A stretch of DNA of 64,000 bases from positions 2,281,501-2,345,500 of the forward strand of contig NC_135550.1 of NCBI RefSeq assembly GCF_964340395.1, in the 5' to 3' direction. Under the pieces are notes generated by a model, which did not search any database, was not told the origin of the DNA, and saw only the letters and a list, made by a program, of their open reading frames with translations. The translations under genes were made by a program, and so were the position numbers. Of this stretch, positions 27,701-42,700 are shown piece after piece. This DNA comes from Glandiceps talaboti. Lineage: Eukaryota; Hemichordata; Enteropneusta; Spengelidae. The number at the start of each line of letters is the position of its first letter. Within the stretch, counting starts at the first letter, position 1.

Positions 27701-30700
27701 TTTCATCTTTGGAGTTGTCTCCTTCCAATCAGTAGCAATCACAGAGATAATTGTCTTTCTCTCAAAACAAGATGGAAGGTAGCTGGCTAAGTACCACCTG
27801 TATAGGTTAGAGCTCATTATGAGACATCTCCTTGTCCATATGAAATCCACATCCTTTGTAATTTAAAAAGCACTCTCGTTTGGGGGACTGTTATTGTAGT
27901 TGGTTTAACTTATCACTGTTATTTTAACACATCATTATACCATATAATTTTATATCTTCACTGTAGTGTATGTGACAGAAAGGGTTGCTAAAAAAATTCT
28001 GGAGTTTCATTTAGAGGGTCTTAACATTTTTTGAGAGGAGAGAGGGTCAGAGAAGCTACACAATTTGTTTAACCGTAAAGTATGTACATTTCCTAACTGT
28101 AGAACTGATGGAAATCGATTGCCATAGACAAATTGCAAGAGATGAAATCAAAATGACTGAATAATAAGTTCTATATTAAGATCAATCTAAAATGTCTTGC
28201 CATCAGCTCGTATTTCAATCCTTCTCCAACATTGTAAAAATAAAAATTAAAAGCAATTGATCTACCTACCCGATGTGATGGGCTGGGTTGCCCGTTGAAC
28301 AGCTTTTTTATATTTTTTCTGGCCTGAGATACAAAAGAAACTGGTTGATACAGAGGATAAAGTATTTCTGAAACAATTGTTTTCCTATCTTCAGCTCCAG
28401 AGTTGAATGCAGACTCGGTATGCAATCTGTTACCAGTGGCAGAAGTATTGAAGGTAAGACAGGTATTCAAATAAGAGTAATTCTGAATCCAGTTTTGATT
28501 TGTCCGTCAGCGAAAGCATTGCATAAATTGATAGGCATTTGCGATCATTATGGAAACGACCACGACATTCTCTTTCATACTACCAAAACAGAATGTATGG
28601 CTATTTTCCCGAAGTCTTGGAAACCGGGTAGAATGCTCCGCATATTGCTATATGGCAAACCTCTGCAGTTTGTGAGTACTTAAAAGTACCTAGGTTAAAT
28701 TGTGTCTTTATCAGGGGAGGACAACGCAGATATACAAAGGCAGCTTTGTTGTGTGTACGCTCGAGCCAATTTGATCGTATGTAACTTCCGTCATTGCTCT
28801 CAAAATGTGAAATGTACCCTTTTTAAAAGTTTCCTGTATAGCATGTAAGTAATTGGCCCAAAACTGACCAAGTACGGGCAGAGTTACGAGCTCGCAAGTC
28901 TCAAGTACGAGTGACGTCAGGGGTTCCTGTTTCATTGCACGGCTGTCTGCTGCATTTCAGTGTAAACTACGGAGCAATAACAACTGGGTAGGTTCACAAT
29001 CAGGCTGCGACTCTAGCCATAACAAACACGGAGAAAGCATAGCTGCCGCTTCGCCGTGCAATGGTACTGGTTCACACGGGACATCGTTTTCGACTTTATC
29101 TTAAGTTTCACGATCGAGTGAAGATTCCTTCCTAGACATCGCAGATTTATAGGTAGGCCGAAGCTGAAAAGGTTTTACACCTTTGAAAATCTTTATTGGG
29201 CCATGGAAAAAGAAACGATACGAAACTCCTTTCACTTCTGACCGACAATCATCTTTTCGGTATCACAGTCAATCATCAATGGTTGCGTTACATCTCATGC
29301 CGATAAGTTGTTTGAAAGTCGCCACTATAGTCAGAGTGTGACATGCCGTTCTCACCATTTCACAATCATTTCAAATCTTTTATGAATCATACAAAAGACA
29401 ACGGGGCGGTCAATAGGAGAACAACTTTATTGAGATGTTATTGAAGGTGTGATCGTTCCAATGCACTTGATGTAGCCGTCTTTTGTTTTACCGTACGTCA
29501 TTAACATCACATCATTCAAGTGGTGGACAGTGATTTTATACACACTGTAGCTCCAAGACAAACCGCGCTCATTCACAAGTCGATCGTCATTCATCAAACT
29601 TCAAATTTTTACCGAAACATTACTTTGATATCAGAACAATATATTTTTTCGGGGGACACGTAGTCAGTTCGGATGACCGATTAATTCGGATATTCGCCAC
29701 GTACTTGCGGAATACGACAAGCGTGAGTCCTCTGCGTACTCATCGAAAATTAGGCCAACTGCAAGAGTATGACGTCACCCGTATATGGAAATTACGAGTT
29801 CAGACGTCACTCGTACTTGAGACTTACGAGCTCGTAACTCTGCCCGTACTTGGTCAGTTTTGGGCGAATTACATACCTCAATTATGTGTAGCTAATGTCT
29901 TTTAGATCATGTCTATAGATAATGTAGAACCAGATAAACATACACATGCATTATTTTTGGTGCTCATGATAAATTTTCACTCAATGCAGCCATATTTTAA
30001 GTGAACAATCATGACTTACCACATTACTCAAAAAAACATCAATACGTAGAGACTGCATTCAAGTGTCTACCCCCCCCCCCCCCCCCTCACATTGCCGGGT
30101 TTAAACTTTCTTTTGAAATATTGACCTTTGGCCTTGACTTTGATCTTCAGGTTCAATTATTGAATTAAATTCAGCAGTTTCCTGCATTATCAGACACTTT
30201 GTAGTATTTATTTGTTGCCTGCAATTTCTTTTAAATCATGTCTCCATTCAGTAACATAGAAGTAAAGTATTTCAGGGGACCTGTCATAAAAACTGTGCAT
30301 TCACATGCACTTTTGATTTCATGAGTATGGAATGCTCTGACCCCAAACATAAAATATGCAAGACTGCAAATTGAATGCAAATACCAATTTTATGCACACC
30401 ACCAATGTAAGTATAATCACTTATATTGTTACAGTACGTTTAGCATCAACTCAAGTTGATTGACACTGTCACTGACCTATCAATAACCAGTATTAGTATC
30501 CACCCAAGTTGATTGACACTGTCACTGACCTGTCAATAACCAGTATTAGTATCCACCCAAGTTGATTGACACTGTCACTGACCTATCAATAACCAGTATT
30601 AGTATCCATCCAAGTTGATTGACACTGTCACTGACCTATCAATAACCAGTTACAAAATAATTCTGTACACCAACACAGGAAAATTTGGGGTATGATAAAA

Positions 30701-33700
30701 TGAAACTTTGAGATTTAGATCTGGCAGTGATGTTTGATTAACAAGAACTGTAGACAAAGGAATAGATGTGACAGATTACTGTGTGTCTGGAGTAATGACT
30801 AAACAGCAACCCAAGAGCTGGACATTACATATTTGACCAAACAGCAACCCAAGAGCTGGACATTACATATTTGACCAAACAGCAACCCAAGAGCTGGACA
30901 TTACATATTTGACCAAACAGCAACCCAAGAGCTGGACATTACATATTTGACCAAACAGCAACCCAAGAGCACCAATTTCAATGAAACTTGCTACACCTGT
31001 GGAACGTACAAAGATATACAGGAGCATTTTCAGTTCAGTTTCATTATTTATTTTTTAATTAACTTTTTGTGCTGGGAATTGCACCCTGTGATTTTCTTTT
31101 ATGCAGATATATATACAAAATCATACATAAAAAACAGAGTTCTATTCAGGTTTGGAACTAGGTGACAGGGCTAATATATGTTGCACGCTCTATATCACAT
31201 TGCTATGGAACTGTCAAGGCTTTCCCAGTCAATCCACAGGCTATCTCAGAGTTACCCAGGCCCAGCAAACAGCACCTGCAGGCTCCAGGTGATTAATCAT
31301 CCCCAACTTTTTTAGTCATTTATCAAATAAAGAGTCCCCACAAATTCGCACTTGTCTTGTGAGTGAGACACGACTGAGTGATACAGCCTATCCATCAAGT
31401 CTGTAGAACACTCGCCCTGGGTTTGGGTCCATCACAGAAAAATCCCCTGTTTCCAGTGGGATTCAAACCCATGACCTCCTGACTGCTAATCCTGAGCCCT
31501 AACACTACGCTTCAGGGAGCTGGTCTTTTCATGTTAGTGCACAGTAAATGTATGCTGGATACAAGGCATACAAGTTGCACTCAGCAGGTTACCAGGGAAC
31601 TCCTCGCAGTGGATGGCAGTGGACGGACCTGTCCAACATTCATCTTAAATAGCCAGGACAAAAAGCCCCCTCTTTAGATTTTAATCCCTTGACTGTTTCA
31701 TATAACCATATACTTCATATATATGTGTATACACAGTTAAGTCCAGAAAAATTGCATCTGGTGGCCATTGAAAATGAAATGAAGGAAGTGAAGAAACAAT
31801 GGGAACAGCAAGAGGACATATTTGGTGTAAACAACGATAGTATAGGATGGAACAGTAATAGAAAAATGGATGTCAACATTCTAGAGAAGTTGAAAAACCT
31901 ACTGTTGAATATCAAGGACTGTAGAATGGCTGTAGCTGCTGCTAGATTTATTGTTAAAGAACTGCCTAGAGGTATGTTTTTAGTTCACAGTCATTAAGTA
32001 TATACATGTAGTGTGCAAAGCTTATAGTATCTGTAAAGTTAAAAGGTATCCATTTTTCTTTTGACAAAATATCACTCTTCTAACCATGTGTTCAGTAATT
32101 GTCCTCTACACTTCTTATCATACATCTTATGTAGAGTGAAGGGTCTTTCTAGAAATGTTCAACTTAGTGATTTCAAAACTTTTTTTAAAACTGTTTTTTT
32201 TTTGTTATCAGCAATGTTTACACCCTTATTCATCTGTCTAGGTTCTGACCAAGTGATTGCCTTGAAATTCTGTAAAATGTTGGCACTTCGCTGGAAAGAA
32301 TTGGCCAAGAATAATGTAAGTTGGTATAATTGTATTCAAGTTATTGACTGCCTTGGATAGCTTACCCCCCCCCCCCACCCCCACCCCCACCCCCTCCGAA
32401 GATACCATTGGTAATAATATTTTTATATTACATACATGTCAATAAACCCTCCAAGGTCTAGAAATGATTATTATTTTACAAAATTTGTATTCTTGTTTTA
32501 TAGATTAATTAAAGCCTTTCACAAAATTTGGTGTTCCCCTTTCTCTTCCTATATGGTGACTCACAAGAAATGCCAGTTTTTATCATTTTGACCAAGAACT
32601 ACAAAATGTTGGTATCAATCGTATCATTAAAGTACATACTGCTTATTGTGTCACTAGAAATTGTGTGCATCAGTGGTGCGTCAAATTGGCGTAGAAGGCA
32701 CACTGATTATCAGTACAAGTGATAAAGTTCAGTCCTTCAAATCTGTCTTTACTGTTAATGTGTGTAATACTCTTTCTCAAAATGTGAACTTAGTTGTGTA
32801 CAAACAAATACCCCATGGGAGAAAGAGGATTAAGAAAGTTTTCAAAATATTGGCGTACAATTTACACAAATGTCTGCATGTTAAAGTGTTAATGACTTTT
32901 CAATTTTCTCTAAAGTACTTTAATGTTCTCTGTCTGTAGCCAAGTGAAGCTGAAATGGCAACTCATGCTTCCCAAAAGATAACAGACGTATACAAGCGAT
33001 TGGCTACTGAACAGGTGTTATACAAATACAATTTGAGTGAACCAGCCCACTTGGAATTGACCAATCAGCCAGCTGGGTTAATATTCAAATTGTATGAACA
33101 TAAGAGTATTGAAGAAAGAGGAAATGAATATATAAGTAGCCTTCCAGGTTAGTACAATTGAATAGTTATTTTCATTTTACATCAACTTATGATATATAAC
33201 TGCAAATTTGATGTCACATGATCCCACTCATGAGTCATGTGACCAACCCAGACCATCAGACAGAGACTAGTGAACAAGTCAACAGTTGTGGACAAAAGCT
33301 TCAGTTTGCTTTGTCAACATATCAGTGTTGTGTAATGTTCAATAGTTTTAAATTACAATTCATTGTTGTTAGTAAATAATTACATTGAGTATTCTTATGT
33401 GGGATTCCCATTCTTTTGTTACATGATCTCAGTGATGAGTCATGTGACCAATTCAGAACATCAGACCAAGGGCTTGTGGCAACAATTCTGGTGTCTATAA
33501 CAATATTGAATAACGCCGTGAATATAGACATCAACAAGTTCCATCAAGTTCTTGTTTATCATTATATTCAGTATCTTGAATCGCTAATTAATATCTAATT
33601 ATAATACACAGAGAAACACCTATTTAACTCGATCGAATCTCGCTGGAATACAAATAGAATATACGGGAACACTGCATGCTGTGGAGTGTACCGATTGAAT

Positions 33701-36700
33701 AGCGCCCCCAACGGTTGTAGAATTTACTTCTCTGTCTTGTCGCGAGATCGAATGATTCGAATCTTGGAATTTGAAAATTCAACCTCCACGAGCTCAGCAT
33801 TTGCTCAATTTGCTCATTTGCTAAAAAAGAAGGGGTAGGACACTTTGGTGTTCGTTTTCGTCGTAAGCTTGAAACCACATCGCCCTCGTTCATGGACGCT
33901 TTCTGTTTCGGGCAAACTTACGAGAATTTGTTTACTCAGTCAAATGATGTTGTTAGGTTTTCTCTTTTCATTCAAAGGTATATTTTGAAGAGACACAGAT
34001 ATGACGACTAATGTTTAATGATTATTTTTACGTAATTTTATGAAAATAATATAGACCGGAATCGACTGTGTGTTCGAGCCTACCGTAACTCTACAGCACC
34101 AAATATTGATTAAACCAAGATATTATCAATTGTGTTTTTGTTTATATCCCTCGCAAAAGACGCACCATTTCTGAGCTTCAGTTCATATAATATGCTGTTT
34201 CAATCTGTTGTAATGTCCCGCAAACGCCACAATGTACTGCAACATACGAAATATATATCTCACCACAAGAGGGCAGCAGGTGGTATCAAGCTTCGAGAGA
34301 AAATTCATGGGTCACAATTCGATTGGAATATGTTTCAGTTCGAGCACGCCAAGCAGCGGAGCGCGTGAGCTGTCGCCACGCACTAAGCATCGTTTTTGCA
34401 CCATGTCTATCCGTTTACTTTCTTTTTTGGAGTCTTCCATATTTTTATATAAACTTTTTTTCTGCGATTATTATAAAAAAATGTTTCATTTTTTTAAAAG
34501 ACCAGAAAGTGCACAGTCAAGTACATACATACATATACTATTTTTAATCATTCCATTTCTGGCCTTATACCCAAAATAACAAATATGTGTAGACGTGTAT
34601 AATGAGTTTATTAAAATATACTATAAATAAAGAAGTAAGTAATACTATGTAAATGTGACTCATAGCTAACTTGGGCCTTTATTACCTGTATGACATCATT
34701 ATCATTTTCGAGTTTCACCAGAATTGTTGCCTCATGCAACTGATCAGACTGGTGATTCAGAACAACTTCAGTTTCCCTTTCACAAAATTTCAACAATGTG
34801 TAGTGTTTCAATAGTTCAAATTTCAATGTTGAAATTTAATATTCCTGATTTATTGTGTACTAGATACAGTTTGACATATTCTTTTCTTTTTCCCTTCAGA
34901 TATTCATGCTGCAGCAGATAAGATAGCAGCTGTCAATGAATATAACATACACAAGATAAGACTAGCATTGTTTGAAAAGTGGCTACCATCACAGGAATGT
35001 AAGACTGACAGGTGTGATGATGATGTAAGGAAACAAAAATTAACTTACTTTTTAGCATTTTATTTCGGAAAATATTATATTTGTTCTTTGCTGCTGGAGA
35101 GTATTCAAAAACAATTATTATTCAGTGTATCTGTGACATCAATGTGTTGTATTCAGTGTATCTGTGACATCAATGTGTTGTTCTGACTAGTTTAGAGCTA
35201 AATGCAGCCACGGTAATATATTGATATTACAGTTTAAATACAGCCACGGTAATATATTGATATTACAGTTTAAATACAGCCACAGTAATATATTGATATT
35301 ACAGTTTAAATACAGCCACGGTAATATATTGATATTACAGTTTAAATACAGCCACGGTAATATATTGATATTACAGTTTAAATACAGCCACAGTAATGTA
35401 TTGATATTACAGTTTAAATACAGCCACAGTAATATATTGATATTACAGTTTAAATACAGCCACAGTAATATATTGATATTACAGTTTAAATACAGCCACG
35501 GTAATATATTGATATTACAGTTTAAATACAGACACGGTAATATATTGATATTACAGTTTAAATACAGCCACAGTAATATATTGATATTACAGTTTAAATA
35601 CAGCCACGGTAATATATTGATATTACAGTTTAAATACAGCCACAGTAATATATTGATATTACAGTTTAAATGCAGCCACGGTAATATATTGATATTACAG
35701 TTTAAATACAGCCACAGTAATATATTGATATTACAGTTTAAATACAGCCACGGTAATATATTGATATTACAGTTTAAATACAGCCACGGTAATATATTGA
35801 TATTACAGTTTAAATACAGCCACAGTAATATATTGATATTACAGTTTAAATACAGCCACGGTAATATATTGATATTACAGTTTAAATGCAGCCACAGTAA
35901 TATATTGATATTACAGTTTAAATACAGCCATGGTAATATATTGATATTACAGTTTAAATACAGCCACGGTAATATATTGATATTACAGTTTAAATACAGC
36001 CACGGTAATATATTGATATTACAGTTTAAATACAGCCACAGTAATATATTGATATTACAGTTTAAATACAGCCACGGTAATATATTGATATTACAGTTTA
36101 AATACAGCCACAGTAATATATTGATATTACAGTTTAAATACAGCCACGGTAATATATTGATATTACAGTTTAAATACAGCCACAGTAATATATTGATATT
36201 ACAGTTTAAATACAGCCACGGTAATATATTGATATTACAGTTTAAATACAGCCACAGTAATATATTGATATTACAGTTTAAATACAGCCACGGTAATATA
36301 TTGATATTACAGTTTAAATACAGCCACAGTAATATATTGATATTACAGTTTAAATACAGCCACAGTAATATATTGATATTACAGTTTAAATACAGCCACG
36401 GTAATATATTGATATTACAGTTTAAATGCAGCCACAGTAATATATTGATATTACAGTTTAAATACAGCCACGGTAATATATTGATATTACAGTTTAAATA
36501 CAGCCACAGTAATATATTGATATTACAGTTTAAATACAGCCACGGTAATACATGTATATTGATATTACAGTTTAAATACAGCCACGGTAATATATTGATA
36601 TTACAGTTTAAATACAGCCACGGTAATATATTGATATTACAGTTTAAATACAGCCGCGGTAATATATTGATATTACAGTTTAAATACAGCCACGGTAATA

Positions 36701-39700
36701 TGTTGATATTACAGTTTAAATACAGCCACAGTAATATATTGATATTACAGTTTAAATACAGCCACGGTAATATATTGATATTACAGTTTAAATACAGCCA
36801 CGGTAATATGTTGATATTACAGTTTAAATACAGCCACAGTAATATATTGATATTACAGTTTAAATACAGCCACGGTAATACATGTATATTGATATTACAG
36901 TTTAAATACAGCCACGGTAATATATTGATATTACAGTTTAAATACAGCCACGGTAATATATTGATATTACAGTTTAAATACAGCCACAGTAATATATTGA
37001 TATTACAGTTTAAATGCAGCCACAGTAATATATTGATATTACAGTTTAAATGCAGCCACAGTAATATATTGATATTACAGTTTAAATACAGCCACGGTAA
37101 TATATTGATATTACAGTTTAAATACAGCCACGGTAATATATTGATATTACAGTTTAAATACAGCCACAGTAATATATTGATATTACAGTTTAAATACAGC
37201 CACGGTAATATATTGATATTACAGTTTAAATACAGCCACGGTAATATATTGATATTACAGTTTAAATGCAGCCACAGTAATATATTGATATTACAGTTTA
37301 AATACAGCCACGGTAATATATTGATATTACAGTTTAAATACAGCCACAGTAATATATTGATATTACAGTTTAAATACAGCCACAGTAATATATTGATATT
37401 ACAGTTTAAATACAGCCACGGTAATATATTGATATTACAGTTTAAATACAGCCACGGTAATATATTGATATTACAGTTTAAATACAGCCACGGTAATATA
37501 TTGATATTACAGTTTAAATACAGCCACGGTAATATATTGATATTACAGTTTAAATACAGCCACAGTAATATATTGATATTACAGTTTAAATACAGCCACA
37601 GTAATATATTGATATTACAGTTTAAATGCAGCCACAGTAATATATTGATATTACAGTTTAAATACAGCCACGGTAATATATTGATATTACAGTTTAAATA
37701 CAGCCACAGTAATATATTGATATTACAGTTTAAATACAGCCACAGTAATATATTGATATTACAGTTTAAATACAGCCACAGTAATATATTGATATTACAG
37801 TTTAAATGCAGCCACAGTAATATATTGATATTACAGTTTAAATACAGCCACGGTAATATATTGATATTACAGTTTAAATACAGCCACAGTAATATATTGA
37901 TATTACAGTTTAAATACAGCCACAGTAATAAATTGATATTACAGTTTAAATACAGCCTCAGTAATATATTGATATTACAGTTTAAATACAGCCACGGTAA
38001 TATATTGATATTACAGTTTAAATGCAGCCACAGTAATATATTGATATTACAGTTTAAATACAGCCACGGTAATATATTGATATTACAGTTTAAATACAGC
38101 CACAGTAATAAATTGATATTACAGTTTAAATACAGCCTCAGTAATATATTGATATTACAGTTTAAATACAGCCACGGTAATATATTGATATTACAGTTTA
38201 AATGCAGCCACAGTAATATATTGATATTACAGTTTAAATACAGCCACGGTAATATATTGATATTACAGTTTAAATACAGCCACGGTAATATGTTGATATT
38301 ACAGTTTAAATACAGCCACAGTAATATATTGATATTACAGTTTAAATACAGCCACGGTAATACATGTATATTGATATTACAGTTTAAATACAGCCACGGT
38401 AATATATTGATATTACAGTTTAAATACAGCCACGGTAATATATTGATATTACAGTTTAAATACAGCCACAGTAATATATTGATATTACAGTTTAAATGCA
38501 GCCACAGTAATATATTGATATTACAGTTTAAATGCAGCCACAGTAATATATTGATATTACAGTTTAAATACAGCCATGGTAATATATTGATATTACAGTT
38601 TAAATACAGCCACAGTAATATATTGATATTACAGTTTAAATACAGCCACAGTAATATATTGATATTACAGTTTAAATACAGCCACAGTAATATATTGATA
38701 TTACAGTTTAAATACAGCCTCGGTAATATATTGATATTACAGTTTAAATACAGCCTCAGTAATATATTGATATTACAGTTTAAATACAGCCACGGTAATA
38801 TATTGATATTACAGTTTAAATACAGCCACGGTAATATATTGATATTACAGTTTAAATACAGCCACGGTAATATATTGATATTACAGTTTAAATACAGCCA
38901 CAGTAATATATTGATATTACAGTTTAAATACAGCCACAGTAATATATTGATATTACAGTTTAAATACAGCCACGGTAATATATTGATATTACAGTTTAAA
39001 TACAGCCACGGTAATATATTGATATTACAGTTTAAATACAGCCACGGTAATATATTGATATTACAGTTTAAATACAGCCACGGTAATATATTGATATTAC
39101 AGTTTAAATACAGCCACGGTAATATATTGATATTACAGTTTAAATACAGCCACAGTAATATATTGATATTACAGTTTAAATACAGCCACAGTAATATATT
39201 GATATTACAGTTTAAATACAGCCACAGTAATATATTGATATTACAGTTTAAATGCAGCCACAGTAATATATTGATATTACAGTTTAAATACAGCCACGGT
39301 AATATATTGATATTACAGTTTAAATACAGCCACAGTAATATATTGATATTACAGTTTAAATACAGCCACGGTAATATATTGATATTACAGTTTAAATACA
39401 GCCACAGTAATATATTGATATTACAGTTTAAATACAGCCACAGTAATATATTGATATTACAGTTTAAATACAGCCACGGTAATATATTGATATTACAGTT
39501 TAAATACAGCCACGGTAATATATTGATATTACAGTTTAAATACAGCCACAGTAATATATTGATATTACAGTTTAAATACAGCCACAGTAATATATTGATA
39601 TTACAGTTTAAATACAGCCACGGTAATATATTGATATTACAGTTTAAATACAGCCACGGTAATATATTGATATTACAGTTTAAATGCAGCCACAGTAATA

Positions 39701-42700
39701 TATTGATATTACAGTTTAAATACAGCCACAGTAATATATTGATATTACAGTTTAAATACAGCCACGGTAATATATTGATATTACAGTTTAAATACAGCCA
39801 CGGTAATATATTGATATTACAGTTTAAATACAGCCACAGTAATATATTGATATTACAGTTTAAATACAGCCACAGTAATATATTGATATTACAGTTTAAA
39901 TGCAGCCACAGTAATATATTGATATTACAGTTTAAATACAGCCACGGTAATATATTGATATTACAGTTTAAATACAGCCACAGTAATATATTGATATTAC
40001 AGTTTAAATACAGCCACGGTAATATATTGATATTACAGTTTAAATACAGCCACGGTAATATATTGATATTACAGTTTAAATACAGCCACAGTAATATATT
40101 GATATTACAGTTTAAATACAGCCACGGTAATATATTGATATTACAGTTTAAATACAGCCACGGTAATATATTGATATTACAGTTTAAATACAGCCACAGT
40201 AATATATTGATATTACAGTTTAAATACAGCCACAGTAATATATTGATATTACAGTTTAAATACAGCCACGGTAATATATTGATATTACAGTTTAAATACA
40301 GCCACGGTAATATATTGATATTACAGTTTAAATGCAGCCACAGTAATATATTGATATTACAGTTTAAATACAGCCACAGTAATATATTGATATTACAGTT
40401 TAAATACAGCCACGGTAATATATTGATATTACAGTTTAAATGCAGCCACAGTAATATATTGATATTACAGTTTAAATACAGCCACGGTAATATATTGATA
40501 TTACAGTTTAAATACAGCCACGGTAATATATTGATATTACAGTTTAAATACAGCCACAGTAATATATTGATATTACAGTTTAAATACAGCCACAGTAATA
40601 TATTGATATTACAGTTTAAATACAGCCACGGTAATATATTGATATTACAGTTTAAATACAGCCACAGTAATATATTGATATTACAGTTTAAATGCAGCCA
40701 CAGTAATATATTGATATTACAGTTTAAATGCAGCCACGGTAATATATTGATATTACAGTTTAAATACAGCCACAGTAATATATTGATATTACAGTTTAAA
40801 TACAGCCACAGTAATATATTGATATTACAGTTTAAATACAGCCACGGTAATATATTGATATTACAGTTTAAATACAGCCACGGTAATATATTGATATTAC
40901 AGTTTAAATACAGCCACGGTAATATATTGATATTACAGTTTAAATACAGCCACGGTAATATATTGATATTACAGTTTAAATACAGCCACGGTAATATATT
41001 GATATTACAGTTTAAATACAGCCACGGTAATATATTGATATTACAGTTTAAATACAGCCACAGTAATATATTGATATTACAGTTTAAATACAGCCACAGT
41101 AATATATTGATATTACAGTTTAAATACAGCCACGGTAATATATTGATATTACAGTTTAAATACAGCCACAGTAATATATTGATATTACAGTTTAAATACA
41201 GCCACGGTAATATATTGATATTACAGTTTAAATACAGCCACAGTAATATATTGATATTACAGTTTAAATACAGCCACGGTAATATATTGATATTACAGTT
41301 TAAATACAGCCACAGTAATATATTGATATTACAGTTTAAATACAGCCACGGTAATATATTGATATTACAGTTTAAATACAGCCACAGTAATATATTGATA
41401 TTACAGTTTAAATACAGCCACAGTAATATATTGATATTACAGTTTAAATACAGCCACGGTAATATATTGATATTACAGTTTAAATACAGCCACGGTAATA
41501 TATTGATATTACAGTTTAAATGCAGCCACGGTAATATATTGATATTACAGTTTAAATACAGCCACGGTAATATATTGATATTACAGTTTAAATACAGCCA
41601 CAGTAATATATTGATATTACAGTTTAAATACAGCCACGGTAATATATTGATATTACAGTTTAAATACAGCCACAGTAATATATTGATATTACAGTTTAAA
41701 TACAGCCACGGTAATATATTGATATTACAGTTTAAATACAGCCACAGTAATATATTGATATTACAGTTTAAATACAGCCACAGTAATATATTGATATTAC
41801 AGTTTAAATACAGCCACGGTAATATATTGATATTACAGTTTAAATACAGCCACGGTAATATATTGATATTACAGTTTAAATACAGCCACAGTAATATATT
41901 GATATTACAGTTTAAATACAGCCACGGTAATATATTGATATTACAGTTTAAATACAGCCACGGTAATATATTGATATTACAGTTTAAATGCAGCCACGGT
42001 AATATACTGATATTACAGTTTAAATGCAGCCACGGTAATATATTGATATTACAGTTTAAATACAGCCACAGTAATATATTGATATTACAGTTTAAATACA
42101 GCCACGGTAATATATTGATATTACAGTTTAAATACAGCCACGGTAATATATTGATATTACAGTTTAAATACAGCCACGGTAATATATTGATATTACAGTT
42201 TAAATACAGCCACAGTAATATATTGATATTACAGTTTAAATGCAGCCACAGTAATATATTGATATTACAGTTTAAATACAGCCACAGTAATATATTGATA
42301 TTACAGTTTAAATACAGCCACGGTAATATATTGATATTATAGTCTAATTGTAAAATGATTGGGAATATAAACATACTTTTTACTAGACAAGTATTATGGT
42401 TGCAAATACACAATGAATGTGTCATGGAATGTCAACTAGTTTTATGGTTGTGTATTCACTACCTGTTTGAATGTGTCATTGACTGCCATCTAAAGCATCT
42501 ACACTTGCAAAGAAATTGTGTTGCAATGTATAGTGTCAATCATGAAAAGCACTTCAAGAGTCAACAACATTTATGAATAATATAATATCTAATATAAATG
42601 ACTAACTGAAAATGAAACCTCCATTGCCACTGCTGTAGTATGTCATCTAATATACATGACTAACTGGAAATGAAACCTCCATTGCCACTGTTGTAGTATG

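Noticed and set aside
28845-29876. LTRs or a solo LTR pair
   Set aside because: The terminal repeats are inverted, not direct, and no retroviral primer site or polypurine tract is visible.
31458-31470. tRNA gene on the minus strand
   Set aside because: Only a B-box-like and weak A-box-like sequence remain; no cloverleaf can be formed and a SINE body follows.
35187-42425. A 2,412-codon minus-strand ORF and a 2,373-codon plus-strand ORF, as a giant repetitive protein
   Set aside because: Both come from a stop-free 36-bp satellite lying inside a KNTC1 intron; there is no promoter, unique domain or codon-level selection pattern, and both strands are equally open.
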